A stretch of 46,855 bases of DNA from an uncultured Bacteroidales bacterium (GTDB lineage Bacteria > Bacteroidota > Bacteroidia > Bacteroidales > Paludibacteraceae). How positions within the stretch are numbered: position 1 is the stretch's first letter; the number at the start of each line of letters is the position of its first letter. The notes below the pieces were generated by a model that saw nothing but the letters and a program-made list of their open reading frames with translations, did no database searches and had not been told where the DNA came from. This document shows, in pieces, positions 39,766 to 46,855 of the stretch. Location: assembly GCA_934728255.1 (NCBI GenBank), contig CAKVEC010000013.1:1-46855 (forward strand). The letters run 5' to 3'. A program made the translations under genes and the position numbers.

Positions 39766-41790
39766 ATGAAACGTACAATTTTAACACTCACAGCCATTTT
39801 ATGCTGTATTATCGGTTTTGCCAAAGAGCCGAAGCGTCCTGATTCGTACAACTACCAGCGTGGTTGCGAACTTATTGATGATGAAAAAATTGATGAGGGA
39901 ATGGAATTTCTTAAAAAGGAACTCCGACAAAATCCGAAGAACGGCTATGCATATGCCTGGATGGCCTCAGCTATGGCTCAGGAAGAAGAATACGGAAATG
40001 CCATTTACGATTACGAACAGGCAATCAAGTATATTCCAAAATCGGACAAGTACTACCATGCTTGGGCACATAACCTGCGTGCCGGCATTGCGCTACAAAT
40101 GAAAGACACAGTTCTCGCACTTTCCGAATATACTATTGCCATAAAACTGGAACCAAAGAACAAAGAGTGGTATGAACATCGTGGTGTTCTCTATCGCGAA
40201 ATGGAGGAATGGGCTAAATCGGATGCGGACTTTAAGAAATACATATCCCTTACCCCCGGTTCGATTCGCGGACAGATGCAACTCGGGCAGAACTACTTCT
40301 TGCAAAAACGTTATGACGAGGCACTGTCTACCTATACTTATGCGAACCAATTGGCAGAGCGTTCATGGACGCTCAGTGCGATGGCAAAGTGCGAAGTGGA
40401 AATGGAGAAGTATGAAGAGGCAGCCAATCATGTTGTAGAGGCATTGAAATTGGAGGATATGGAACAAACTGCCCTGGAAATTATAAATAAATGCACGAAC
40501 GAAGAGTTTGTGGAGTTGGTACAGGCTCAGCTCCGTGTGCAGATAGCAAAGAATCCCAATTCTCCGGAATGGTTGGTGGCACTTTTGCTTTCTCAACGTG
40601 CGACCAAACATTATGAGGATGCTATTCTCACATACCATAAGATACGCAAAATATACCCTGACGACTCCGGGGATTATATAGCCAGCCGCCTATATGAAGA
40701 TATGGGTGATTGGCAGCATGCTTTACAATATATCAATCTTGCTATTGATGGCGACTCCACCGAAACGGACATCCGTCGTACACGTGTGGAGATATATAAC
40801 GAAATGGATAGTGTGGTGCCCATGTATGCCGATTTGGACTATCTCATTAGGGAATATCCGGACAAAGCGGATTTTTACTTTCATAGAGCCAACATCTATC
40901 TGTTCAGGCGCAATTACAAGCAGGCGATAGAGGACTACAGTACGGGTATTGCCATAGAGCCGTCCAGTGATATGGAGCACTATATGCGCGGTCGCTGCTA
41001 TGAGGCGGACGGGCAGAAAGAGAAAGCGCAGAAAGAATACACTCGAGTGGAAAATTGCCCAAGCCCGTCTGTCCGCCTGTTTTCAAAGGCATCTTTAGGT
41101 AAGAAAGAAGAGGTTATGGTATTGGCAGACAGCCTGCTCAAAGCAGATAGTACCGAATATCGGTACAATGTAGCCTGTGCTTACGCTCTAATTGGCGAGA
41201 AAGAATTGGCATTACGCTATATAGAGGAAGAGATGCGCGACGGGTATGTTCGTTTTACTCATCTGCGTTTAGACCCTGATTTACAGTCGATACAAGGTGA
41301 GGAATTGGAGCAGATGATACAGAAGTACGAGCGCATCCGCGACGAGCGTATTGCCCGTTTCAGCAACGAAAACAGTGAAGAAAAAGGTGAAGAAAGAGTG
41401 GTGGAAGTGCCTTTCACGGCTTCCAATGGGGTTACGAAAGTAGAATGCACCATAAACGGATTACCATTAAGTTTCATTTTTGACACAGGCGCAAGCGATG
41501 TAAGCCTCTCTCAAACAGAGGCCAACTTTATGTACAAGAACGGTTATTTGAGTCAGAAAGATGTGATAGGCAAGCAGCGGTTTCAAACGGCAGACGGCAA
41601 TATATCCATTGGCACCACTATTATGCTGAACCATATCAATTTCGGGGGCTTGGAACTGACTGGAGTGCGTGCTTCGATCGTTGCGAACCAGAAGGCTCCC
41701 TTGCTTTTGGGACAGACCGTTCTGCAACGATTAGGCAAGATTGAGATTGACAACGAGCGCAAGGTACTAAAGATAACGACTCAAAAATAA
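39766..41790 (+). CDS. Secreted TPR protein with C-terminal retropepsin-like protease domain
   Basis: The product has 674 residues. The signal peptide is about 1-19 (TILTLTAILCCIIGFA). At least ten TPR units cover about 27-490 (e.g. YAYAWMASAMAQEEEYGNAI, KADFYFHRANIYLFRRNYKQ). The C-terminal 125 residues are a clan AA aspartyl protease: active site LSFIFDTGASDVSLS (Asp about 573), second region FGGLELTGVRASIVANQ and PLLLGQTVLQRLGKIEID. A single active site implies a dimer. Substrates are unknown; the TPR array could hold them in the periplasm. The next gene follows by 12 bases. Confidence 0.82.
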   Translation: MKRTILTLTAILCCIIGFAKEPKRPDSYNYQRGCELIDDEKIDEGMEFLKKELRQNPKNGYAYAWMASAMAQEEEYGNAIYDYEQAIKYIPKSDKYYHAWAHNLRAGIALQMKDTVLALSEYTIAIKLEPKNKEWYEHRGVLYREMEEWAKSDADFKKYISLTPGSIRGQMQLGQNYFLQKRYDEALSTYTYANQLAERSWTLSAMAKCEVEMEKYEEAANHVVEALKLEDMEQTALEIINKCTNEEFVELVQAQLRVQIAKNPNSPEWLVALLLSQRATKHYEDAILTYHKIRKIYPDDSGDYIASRLYEDMGDWQHALQYINLAIDGDSTETDIRRTRVEIYNEMDSVVPMYADLDYLIREYPDKADFYFHRANIYLFRRNYKQAIEDYSTGIAIEPSSDMEHYMRGRCYEADGQKEKAQKEYTRVENCPSPSVRLFSKASLGKKEEVMVLADSLLKADSTEYRYNVACAYALIGEKELALRYIEEEMRDGYVRFTHLRLDPDLQSIQGEELEQMIQKYERIRDERIARFSNENSEEKGEERVVEVPFTASNGVTKVECTINGLPLSFIFDTGASDVSLSQTEANFMYKNGYLSQKDVIGKQRFQTADGNISIGTTIMLNHINFGGLELTGVRASIVANQKAPLLLGQTVLQRLGKIEIDNERKVLKITTQK

Positions 41791-41802
41791 AGCAATTATA
41801 CA

Positions 41803-43506
41803 ATGTCCCCTGTATTTGTTATATTTTGTATTATTGCCTTTTTGATACCGGTATGTCTATGTGCGTATTACAAGAACGAACTCTATAAACAAAAGAGCGA
41901 ATCGGATATACTCACACAGCACTACAATGCACTTTGGGAGCAATCACATAACAATAACACTCCCCACGATGAGACTGCTTATACATTCTTGGAGGCAATG
42001 GGAAAGAAACATCAGTTTAAGGTAGAAATACTTGAACGTGAGGAAAACTGGGTTATATGTGCATTCCCATTTCAGGGAGGGCATTTCGTGTGCTATGCAG
42101 GATCCAAGAATGATGCATTGTTGTTGCATTTCAGAAATATAGCCGCTCTTAAGTACACGCCTGAGAACTATGAGAAAGTCCAGGCACTTTGTCTGCGCCT
42201 TACCCCTCAATGCAGATATGCCAAGTTGGTTTATACATACGATGAAAAGGAGAATGAGATAGGTATCCATATTGTGATTGAGTCCATCGGGTTGTCAGAA
42301 GAGGGCTTTTTATATTATTTGGAACATTGTTTCAAAATTGCTGTTGACGTCCGTCAGGAATTAGAGAAAGGTACCGATGTACCGGAAAAGGATATAATAG
42401 CCCGGAAGCGCGACCAACGTATGTTGATTGAGGCAGAAATGGCACACGAAGCGGAACTACACAAGCAAAAACATCCATCTTGCAAAGCCCCCAATCATGG
42501 CACATTAGGCGAATATATATCGTACCTGTTCAACGGCGAAAATGTGGCAGACTTGCTACGGCTGACCATACAAAATGCAGACGGCGTAACAGAAATACGC
42601 CAACGCGACAAGATTGCCACCTATGACCTACTGAGTGCCATAATTGACACTTCGGGCGAGGAAGCGACCTTTAAGGATTTCACTCCTGCAGTGTTAACCA
42701 TAGAGGCAGTCTCCCACCATTACGTATTCACTCTCCATCCGTTAGAGGGGGATAATGATGTGCTTTCCGTACGTATGACTGCGGTATGTACGCCGCATGA
42801 GTTTCTGCAAAATTATGTACCAGATGCGACCTATACACCCGATGCAGTGTCTATGCGCCTTTGCTATATAAAGACGGAATTGCCTACCGAGAATGGTGAA
42901 GGAAAGCAAGAACTACCGAAAACCAGTATAGGTGCACAAGTGGAACACGGGCATCAACTATTGCAACAAGAGTGCTACTTGCAGGCGATAGCCGTACTGA
43001 CTCCGATATTCAGGCAATTAAAAAAACGATACTTCGATTTGAACGATAATGGAAAAGACCTGTTTTTCAGAGCCTGCTACTATATCGGTTTCAGTTACTC
43101 CGATTTGAAGATTTACGACAAAGCCTATTATTACTTAAGTTATTGCAATGACTGCAACCGTTTTGACTATTCGGAGGAATATATCAATTGCTTGGCAAAT
43201 GATAGTAGTCTGTACGTTTTCAGAGAGATTGACAAAGAACAGAAAGCGATGAACAAACTAATAGAAGAAATAGACGAAGATGATGATCGCGGGACAGAAC
43301 AAATGGTGGCTCAACGCGCACGAATTATCAACTACATCGCCTTTCTGCAACGGCGCAGGGGCTATGCACAAATCAACTTTGGCTTATTGGATGATGCTGA
43401 AGAAACGTTCAAAGCCCTATTGGAACACCAAGAAAGCCACGACTATGCAGAGAATGAATTGAAATATATTGAGCAACTCCGACAAAACAAAAAAGAACAG
43501 AAATAA
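41803..43506 (+). CDS. Membrane-anchored TPR-like protein, unknown
   Basis: The product has 567 residues. The N-terminal membrane helix is about 4-22 (VFVIFCIIAFLIPVCLCAYY). Residues 50-200 (GKKHQFKVEILEREENWVIC ... CLRLTPQCRYAKLVYTYDEK) resemble the YbjN/type III chaperone-like fold, a weak call. Residues 380-560 contain TPR-like helices (GHQLLQQECYLQAIAVLTPI, NFGLLDDAEETFKALLEHQ). Its position just after the TPR/retropepsin gene suggests a joint function at the inner membrane. No catalytic motif is seen. Confidence 0.6.
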   Translation: MSPVFVIFCIIAFLIPVCLCAYYKNELYKQKSESDILTQHYNALWEQSHNNNTPHDETAYTFLEAMGKKHQFKVEILEREENWVICAFPFQGGHFVCYAGSKNDALLLHFRNIAALKYTPENYEKVQALCLRLTPQCRYAKLVYTYDEKENEIGIHIVIESIGLSEEGFLYYLEHCFKIAVDVRQELEKGTDVPEKDIIARKRDQRMLIEAEMAHEAELHKQKHPSCKAPNHGTLGEYISYLFNGENVADLLRLTIQNADGVTEIRQRDKIATYDLLSAIIDTSGEEATFKDFTPAVLTIEAVSHHYVFTLHPLEGDNDVLSVRMTAVCTPHEFLQNYVPDATYTPDAVSMRLCYIKTELPTENGEGKQELPKTSIGAQVEHGHQLLQQECYLQAIAVLTPIFRQLKKRYFDLNDNGKDLFFRACYYIGFSYSDLKIYDKAYYYLSYCNDCNRFDYSEEYINCLANDSSLYVFREIDKEQKAMNKLIEEIDEDDDRGTEQMVAQRARIINYIAFLQRRRGYAQINFGLLDDAEETFKALLEHQESHDYAENELKYIEQLRQNKKEQK

Positions 43507-43702
43507 CAGGGGCTACTATCTGTTAAGAAAGAACTGACAGACAATCCTACCGGCTGCTATGGTCATTTGCGGCAAAATTACTGACATTTTATACATCGGC
43601 ATAATTTTTGTGCGACAGAGAATGTAATGCACAATGCACACAGATTACCAATTAGGGCTAAGAAGAAAAACATAAAAGAAACCTAAAGGAGGATTGATTG
43701 TC

Positions 43703-44563
43703 ATGAAAACAAATGTAACTTCTACTGTTATTACCCCCCGCGAGACACGCTCGATACAGAAACACCTGAGCGAGATATGCAACAAGAAATATGATGTACT
43801 GAGCATAGACGAGGAAGTGGAACTCGCCACCCGCAGCCGCAACGGCGATTTGAAGGCGCGTAATGAGTTGGTGGAGCACAATATGCGTCTGGCTATCACA
43901 ATAGCCAAACTATACCAGAACCAGGGTGTAGAGTTGGAAGACCTGATTGTGGCTGCCGAGATGGGACTGATAGCCGCAGCGGAACAGTTTGACCCGACCG
44001 TGGGCGTGAAGTTCATTTCATATGCCTGCCACCACATCCGGCGTGAGATAACCGACACGCTGACCCGTGATGCAAGAACGATACGTTTGCCGCAGAACGT
44101 AGTAACGAAGACCCGTATTCTCAAACGGGCGATCGTCCACTACCAGATGGAGCATAACGCCATACCGACCGACGAGGAGTTGGCAAAAGAGTTGGATATG
44201 GATATAGACGATGTGCACAATCTGCGCAGCCAAACACCAGGGGCTATATCGATGGATACGCCTCTCGGAGACGAGTCGAACGACACGATAGGCAGTATGC
44301 TGACCAGCGAACTGGCACCGACGGATGCGGGCTTGATAGACGAATCGATGAAGACGGCACTAAAGACCGCGCTTGAGAGTCTGCCGGAACGGGATGCAGA
44401 GGTGGTGCGCCGCAGTTTCGGACTGAACGGCGAGGAAGAGAGCATTGACCAGATTGCGCTTGATATGGGGTTGAGCCGGGAACGGATACGGCAGATACGG
44501 GAGATGGCACTGCGCAAGATACGTTCCACCTACGGGGAGCAGTTGCTGTCGTATCGGGCGTAA
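43703..44563 (+). CDS. Divergent RpoD-like sigma-70 factor
   Basis: The product has 286 residues, the same length as Bacteroidetes primary sigma RpoD. It has region 1.2 (LSIDEEVELATRSRNGDLKARNELVEHNM), region 2, region 3 and region 4.2 (IDQIALDMGLSRERIRQIREMALRKIRS). In region 2.3, where RpoD has the Trp-Trp pair of YAVWWIRQ used to open the -10 DNA, this protein has YACHHIRRE. The N-terminus (MKTNVTSTVITPRETRSIQ) also differs from RpoD. It is therefore probably an alternative group 2-like factor. ATG 43703 follows a strong AAAGGAGG site; TTG 43694 is rejected. Confidence 0.85.
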   Translation: MKTNVTSTVITPRETRSIQKHLSEICNKKYDVLSIDEEVELATRSRNGDLKARNELVEHNMRLAITIAKLYQNQGVELEDLIVAAEMGLIAAAEQFDPTVGVKFISYACHHIRREITDTLTRDARTIRLPQNVVTKTRILKRAIVHYQMEHNAIPTDEELAKELDMDIDDVHNLRSQTPGAISMDTPLGDESNDTIGSMLTSELAPTDAGLIDESMKTALKTALESLPERDAEVVRRSFGLNGEEESIDQIALDMGLSRERIRQIREMALRKIRSTYGEQLLSYRA

Positions 44564-44725
44564 GGCTCAGGTCTTAGCCAATGGGTTCTTTATAATAGTG
44601 GATTTATTCTCCATTAATTACCATTAAAGGCTCACTAAGATTCTCAGTCAGGTCGTTAATTATGCTTGAACATTAGTACTATGGCGTAGAGTTGGAATAA
44701 ATTGAAAATCTATAGAACCTTATTT

Positions 44726-44904
44726 TGAGGCTGTCTGACAAGTATAGTCGGGCGGTCTCTTTTTGTTGTAATCCGTTGCTTGTGAGGCAGTTAGTTTGTA
44801 TGCCAAGCAAACAGGCAAAAGACATATGCATAACTGCTTGAAATTCAATCAAAAACAGCCTAATCACATACGAATCACATACGAATCACATACAAACAAC
44901 ATAT
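44726..44904. repeat. Intergenic module copy C: terminator hairpin plus 11-base array
   Basis: It starts with a 13-pair hairpin GAGGCTGTCTGAC / GTCGGGCGGTCTC plus T run, serving as terminator of the sigma gene. A segment like copy A follows, then AAAAACAGCCTAATCACATAC and 11-base units (44861-44904), three good and one weak. The 459-base gap 44564-45022 holds this, ACCATTAA motifs near 44615 and the gtrA terminator. No gene is seen. Confidence 0.8.
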
Positions 44905-44955
44905 ACCCGATAGCATTGTTCCATTTTGCACCCAAATAGCAAGCCCCCAATTATC

Positions 44956-44990
44956 AAAAAAAGCGCAGGGCGTATTGCCCTGCGCAAAAA
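44956..44990 (-). terminator. Terminator of the GtrA gene
   Basis: GCGCAGGGC pairs exactly with GCCCTGCGC around a five-base loop. The A run at 44956-44962 is a T run on the minus strand. Confidence 0.9.
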
Positions 44991-45022
44991 GGTTTTGTAT
45001 GGTTTAACCTCTATGTGCTTTG

Positions 45023-45484
45023 TTAGTTTTGGTTTGTCTTGTCTTTGAGGACGTTGAAACGCTTGGAGTACATAAAGAACTTGCGGGCGAGGAAATTCCA
45101 CGCAAAGACGATAACGGTCATAATCAGTTTGGAAACAAGGTAATGGACACCCACTTTCTCCGTAAAGAACCAGATACCCGCCTCGAGGAAAACCAAGCCG
45201 ATAGCACCGATGACGAAGACACCCGCTATCTCGCCTACACGGGATTTCGGTTCGCCACGGAAGACAAGGAACTTAGAGATGGCATAGTTGGTCAGCGTAC
45301 CCGTAACAAAACCCAGGAACGCCGCCACAAGGTAGGGAATACCGATGACGTAGGAAGTAAGGAAATAGGTGCCATAATCAACAACAAACGCCCCTACCGC
45401 CACGAAACAGTAGCGGAAGAGTTGGAGCAGGATGTTGTCGGTGTCCTTGCGAAACAAGATGTCCGTTAATTCGGTGAAAGTCAT
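45023..45484 (-). CDS. GtrA family membrane protein
   Basis: The product has 153 residues with four membrane helices (LFRYCFVAVGAFVVDYGTYF, YLVAAFLGFVTGTLTNYAIS, IAGVFVIGAIGLVFLEAGIW, LIMTVIVFAWNFLARKFFMY), the classic GtrA arrangement with the final NFxxRKFF motif. Family members are thought to help flip lipid-linked sugars for surface glycan modification. A sugar transferase is in the window (10997) but not adjacent. Confidence 0.9.
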   Translation of the reverse strand: MTFTELTDILFRKDTDNILLQLFRYCFVAVGAFVVDYGTYFLTSYVIGIPYLVAAFLGFVTGTLTNYAISKFLVFRGEPKSRVGEIAGVFVIGAIGLVFLEAGIWFFTEKVGVHYLVSKLIMTVIVFAWNFLARKFFMYSKRFNVLKDKTNQN

Positions 45485-45495
45485 ATATATAAAAC

Positions 45496-45637
45496 GTTAA
45501 TTCTCGTATAATTAGATGTTAATTCTCCGTTTTTTCTCCATTCAAGACCATTAAAAGTTCTCCGTTAATTATCGTATAATTAGACGTTAATTATTGGGGG
45601 AACATATAATTAACCATATAATTGAACCATTAATTTT
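45496..45637. repeat. Cluster of three TTAATT arrays with 11-base period
   Basis: 45496-45528: GTTAATTCTCG, TATAATTAGAT, GTTAATTCTCC. 45564-45596: GTTAATTATCG, TATAATTAGAC, GTTAATTATTG. 45603-45637: looser CATATAATTAA-type units. The second is almost the reverse complement of 9673-9705. Confidence 0.8.
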
Positions 45638-45650
45638 CTTACATCAAGTA

Positions 45651-46412
45651 TCATTCGTTCAAGAGCGATACAGGTCGCCCAAGGGCATCATACGACTGCT
45701 CGCCGAGTTGAAGGAACAACTGCCCGTTGCGGAGGTACTTAACGGCTTGCGAGGCAGCGGAGGTATTCTCCAATCGGGAATCAATGTTATCGCAACTGCC
45801 TGCCGATGTCTCGTAAAGAGGTTGCCCATCGCGGCTGACGCATACAAGGTGGTTGCCTATTTGGCAAACAGGAATTGGTTGTTGAATCAATAAAAAGAAA
45901 TCGCCTGCCCAAGTATCTTCTCCGTACATACCGATTGTTTCTACATACTCCATACCATTATTGAATGTCCATTTTTTGTATTCTTTGCCGTCTAACAAGG
46001 TTATAGGTTCTATTTTAGTAACGGTAAAAGCAGTCTCTTCGCTATAAGAAAATATCTGTCCTTCAGTCGTTTCCTCCATTTTAATGCCATTGAGTACATC
46101 ACTGACACCGAGTGTATAGTCATATAGTACCAAGTCTTCTGTTCCTTGCCCGCTATATAAATATATTTTGTTATCTGCCTCACGAAGATATATATTCCCG
46201 ATAAACTCAAGATATTGTTTCCCATTAATAGTAATTTCTTTATTGGGCTGTATGGTTTGTGTAGTTTGAGACATAGTTGCACATTTATCACTCTCAAATT
46301 CATATTTAACCGTTCTACTCAAACCTGCCAAAGTCGGAAACACCGTAGCATCGAATGCCTGTACACTTTGCAGAAACATCAACCCGCAAAGGATATATAA
46401 ATACTTTTTCAT
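45651..46412 (-). CDS. Secreted protein, unknown, with a possible T9SS-like C-terminus
   Basis: The product has 253 residues. The signal peptide is about 1-19 (YLYILCGLMFLQSVQA). The middle is beta-rich (KQYLEFIGNIYLREADNKIY, KKWTFNNGMEYVETIG). The end KYLRNGQLFLQLGEQSYDAL recalls the final strands seen on many Bacteroidales secreted proteins, where RNGQL...YDxxGR marks a sorting-like C-terminus. That reading is tentative because the domain is short. A full promoter lies upstream at 46532-46501. Confidence 0.6.
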   Translation of the reverse strand: MKKYLYILCGLMFLQSVQAFDATVFPTLAGLSRTVKYEFESDKCATMSQTTQTIQPNKEITINGKQYLEFIGNIYLREADNKIYLYSGQGTEDLVLYDYTLGVSDVLNGIKMEETTEGQIFSYSEETAFTVTKIEPITLLDGKEYKKWTFNNGMEYVETIGMYGEDTWAGDFFLLIQQPIPVCQIGNHLVCVSRDGQPLYETSAGSCDNIDSRLENTSAASQAVKYLRNGQLFLQLGEQSYDALGRPVSLLNE

Positions 46413-46500
46413 AATGATATAGATTAAGATTTATGTATATTTTCCGCAAAAGAGTTTTTATTGGGACGAAAACTATACTGACCAATGAATGTTTCGTCCA

Positions 46501-46532
46501 CAAAGGTACATCTTTCGCAGAATATACACAAA
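46501..46532 (-). promoter_or_regulatory. Promoter for the secreted protein gene
   Basis: TTTG (46532-46529), 20 bases, TACCTTTG (46508-46501), on the minus strand. Confidence 0.8.
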
Positions 46533-46545
46533 TAATAATGCGACT

Positions 46546-46855
46546 TTATTGAATCGTTACTACTTTTTCCACAGAGATCGAACCATCGTCCCATAGGGTT
46601 TGAATGGCATAAAATCCGCTTGGTAATGTATTTGTAACCATTTCTTTGTCTTTTACAGTCTGCACCAACTGCCCGCTTGCATTGTACACAATATAGCGGT
46701 CTATATGCCTGACGACTGACAGCGGGGCATCTGTAGCGATTTGCTCTTCAGAATAGTCTGTTTCATCGGGCGTACTATTATTATTTGTGCGGCGGGGTGC
46801 AAAACGTTTCAAGTTGTCCGTACAAGAAGAACGAATGGAAATTTCCACGTTGCTG
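46546..46855 (-). CDS. C-terminal end of a T9SS cargo protein (cut by the window edge)
   Basis: The visible 103 or so residues stay open to the window edge, so the GTG at 46848 is not a real start. The last 50 residues, DRYIVYNASGQLVQTVKD ... LPSGFYAIQTL ... SVEKVVTI, match the type A C-terminal sorting domain: beta strands, a Y/I-N-x-x-G-Q motif and the final KVV strand. Such domains direct proteins through the type IX secretion system to the surface. The part before it (NNNSTPDETDYSEE) is a polar linker. The main domain is outside the window. Confidence 0.8.
   Translation of the reverse strand, partial: SNVEISIRSSCTDNLKRFAPRRTNNNSTPDETDYSEEQIATDAPLSVVRHIDRYIVYNASGQLVQTVKDKEMVTNTLPSGFYAIQTLWDDGSISVEKVVTIQ

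Overview
The window is about 46.9 kb of chromosome from an uncultured-type member of the Bacteroidales (Bacteroidota). Four things point there. (1) Promoters have the Bacteroidota form TTTG, about 20 bases, then TAnnTTTG, seen at least ten times. (2) Type IX secretion genes (porX, porW/sprE) and a protein with a T9SS C-terminal sorting domain are present. (3) DUF5606, DUF5675 and the small HGK-motif proteins are Bacteroidales families. (4) The mreBCD-PBP2-rodA order is typical. I cannot name a genus.

Layout. 1-1459: remnant of a small phage-like cassette (HGK protein, small membrane protein, DUF5675, short lipoprotein), packed with GC-rich palindromic repeats, some of them inside coding frames. 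1477-8100: housekeeping genes (zinc-ribbon coiled-coil protein, Nif3-like, DUF5606, CNNM/CBS membrane protein, smpB, porX, an exo/endonuclease/phosphatase-fold protein). 8150-10762: two unknown envelope proteins and a membrane TPR-HTH regulator. 10819-15107: a minus-strand run with xseB, a sugar transferase, a Sua5/YrdC protein, a HIT protein, an acyltransferase and a PfkB kinase. 15253-24459: tRNA-Asn, the cell-shape operon mreBCD-mrdA-rodA running into comF, then nadB and an NlpC/P60 peptidase. 24835-33661: a second TPR-HTH regulator, two candidate small RNAs, HIT, greA, miaB, tRNA-Pro, porW/sprE, tsaB and a second HGK-family protein.

33.7-38.7 kb is visibly richer in A+T and looks acquired. 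It holds a WYL-domain regulator, a DUF3825 protein whose frame is broken once, a 45-residue acidic protein, two paralogous unknown proteins and an ExoX-C-like protein. Four promoters here carry the same inverted repeat (TGTGCA, 7 bases, TGCACA), each starting exactly 28 bases before the -7 box and sitting where the -33 element should be. This looks like a small dedicated regulon, possibly a phage-defence or stress module run by the WYL protein, and is the best candidate for an undescribed system.

38.9-46.8 kb: a VWA protein, a TPR/retropepsin protein, a YbjN/TPR-like protein, a divergent RpoD-type sigma factor with the region 2 Trp pair replaced by His-His, GtrA, and two secreted proteins at the end, the last cut by the window edge.

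Between genes, many loci carry three or four tandem copies of an 11-base unit. The unit sequence differs between families but the 11-base period is constant. Two long copies and one partial copy of a roughly 190-base intergenic module contain one of these arrays.
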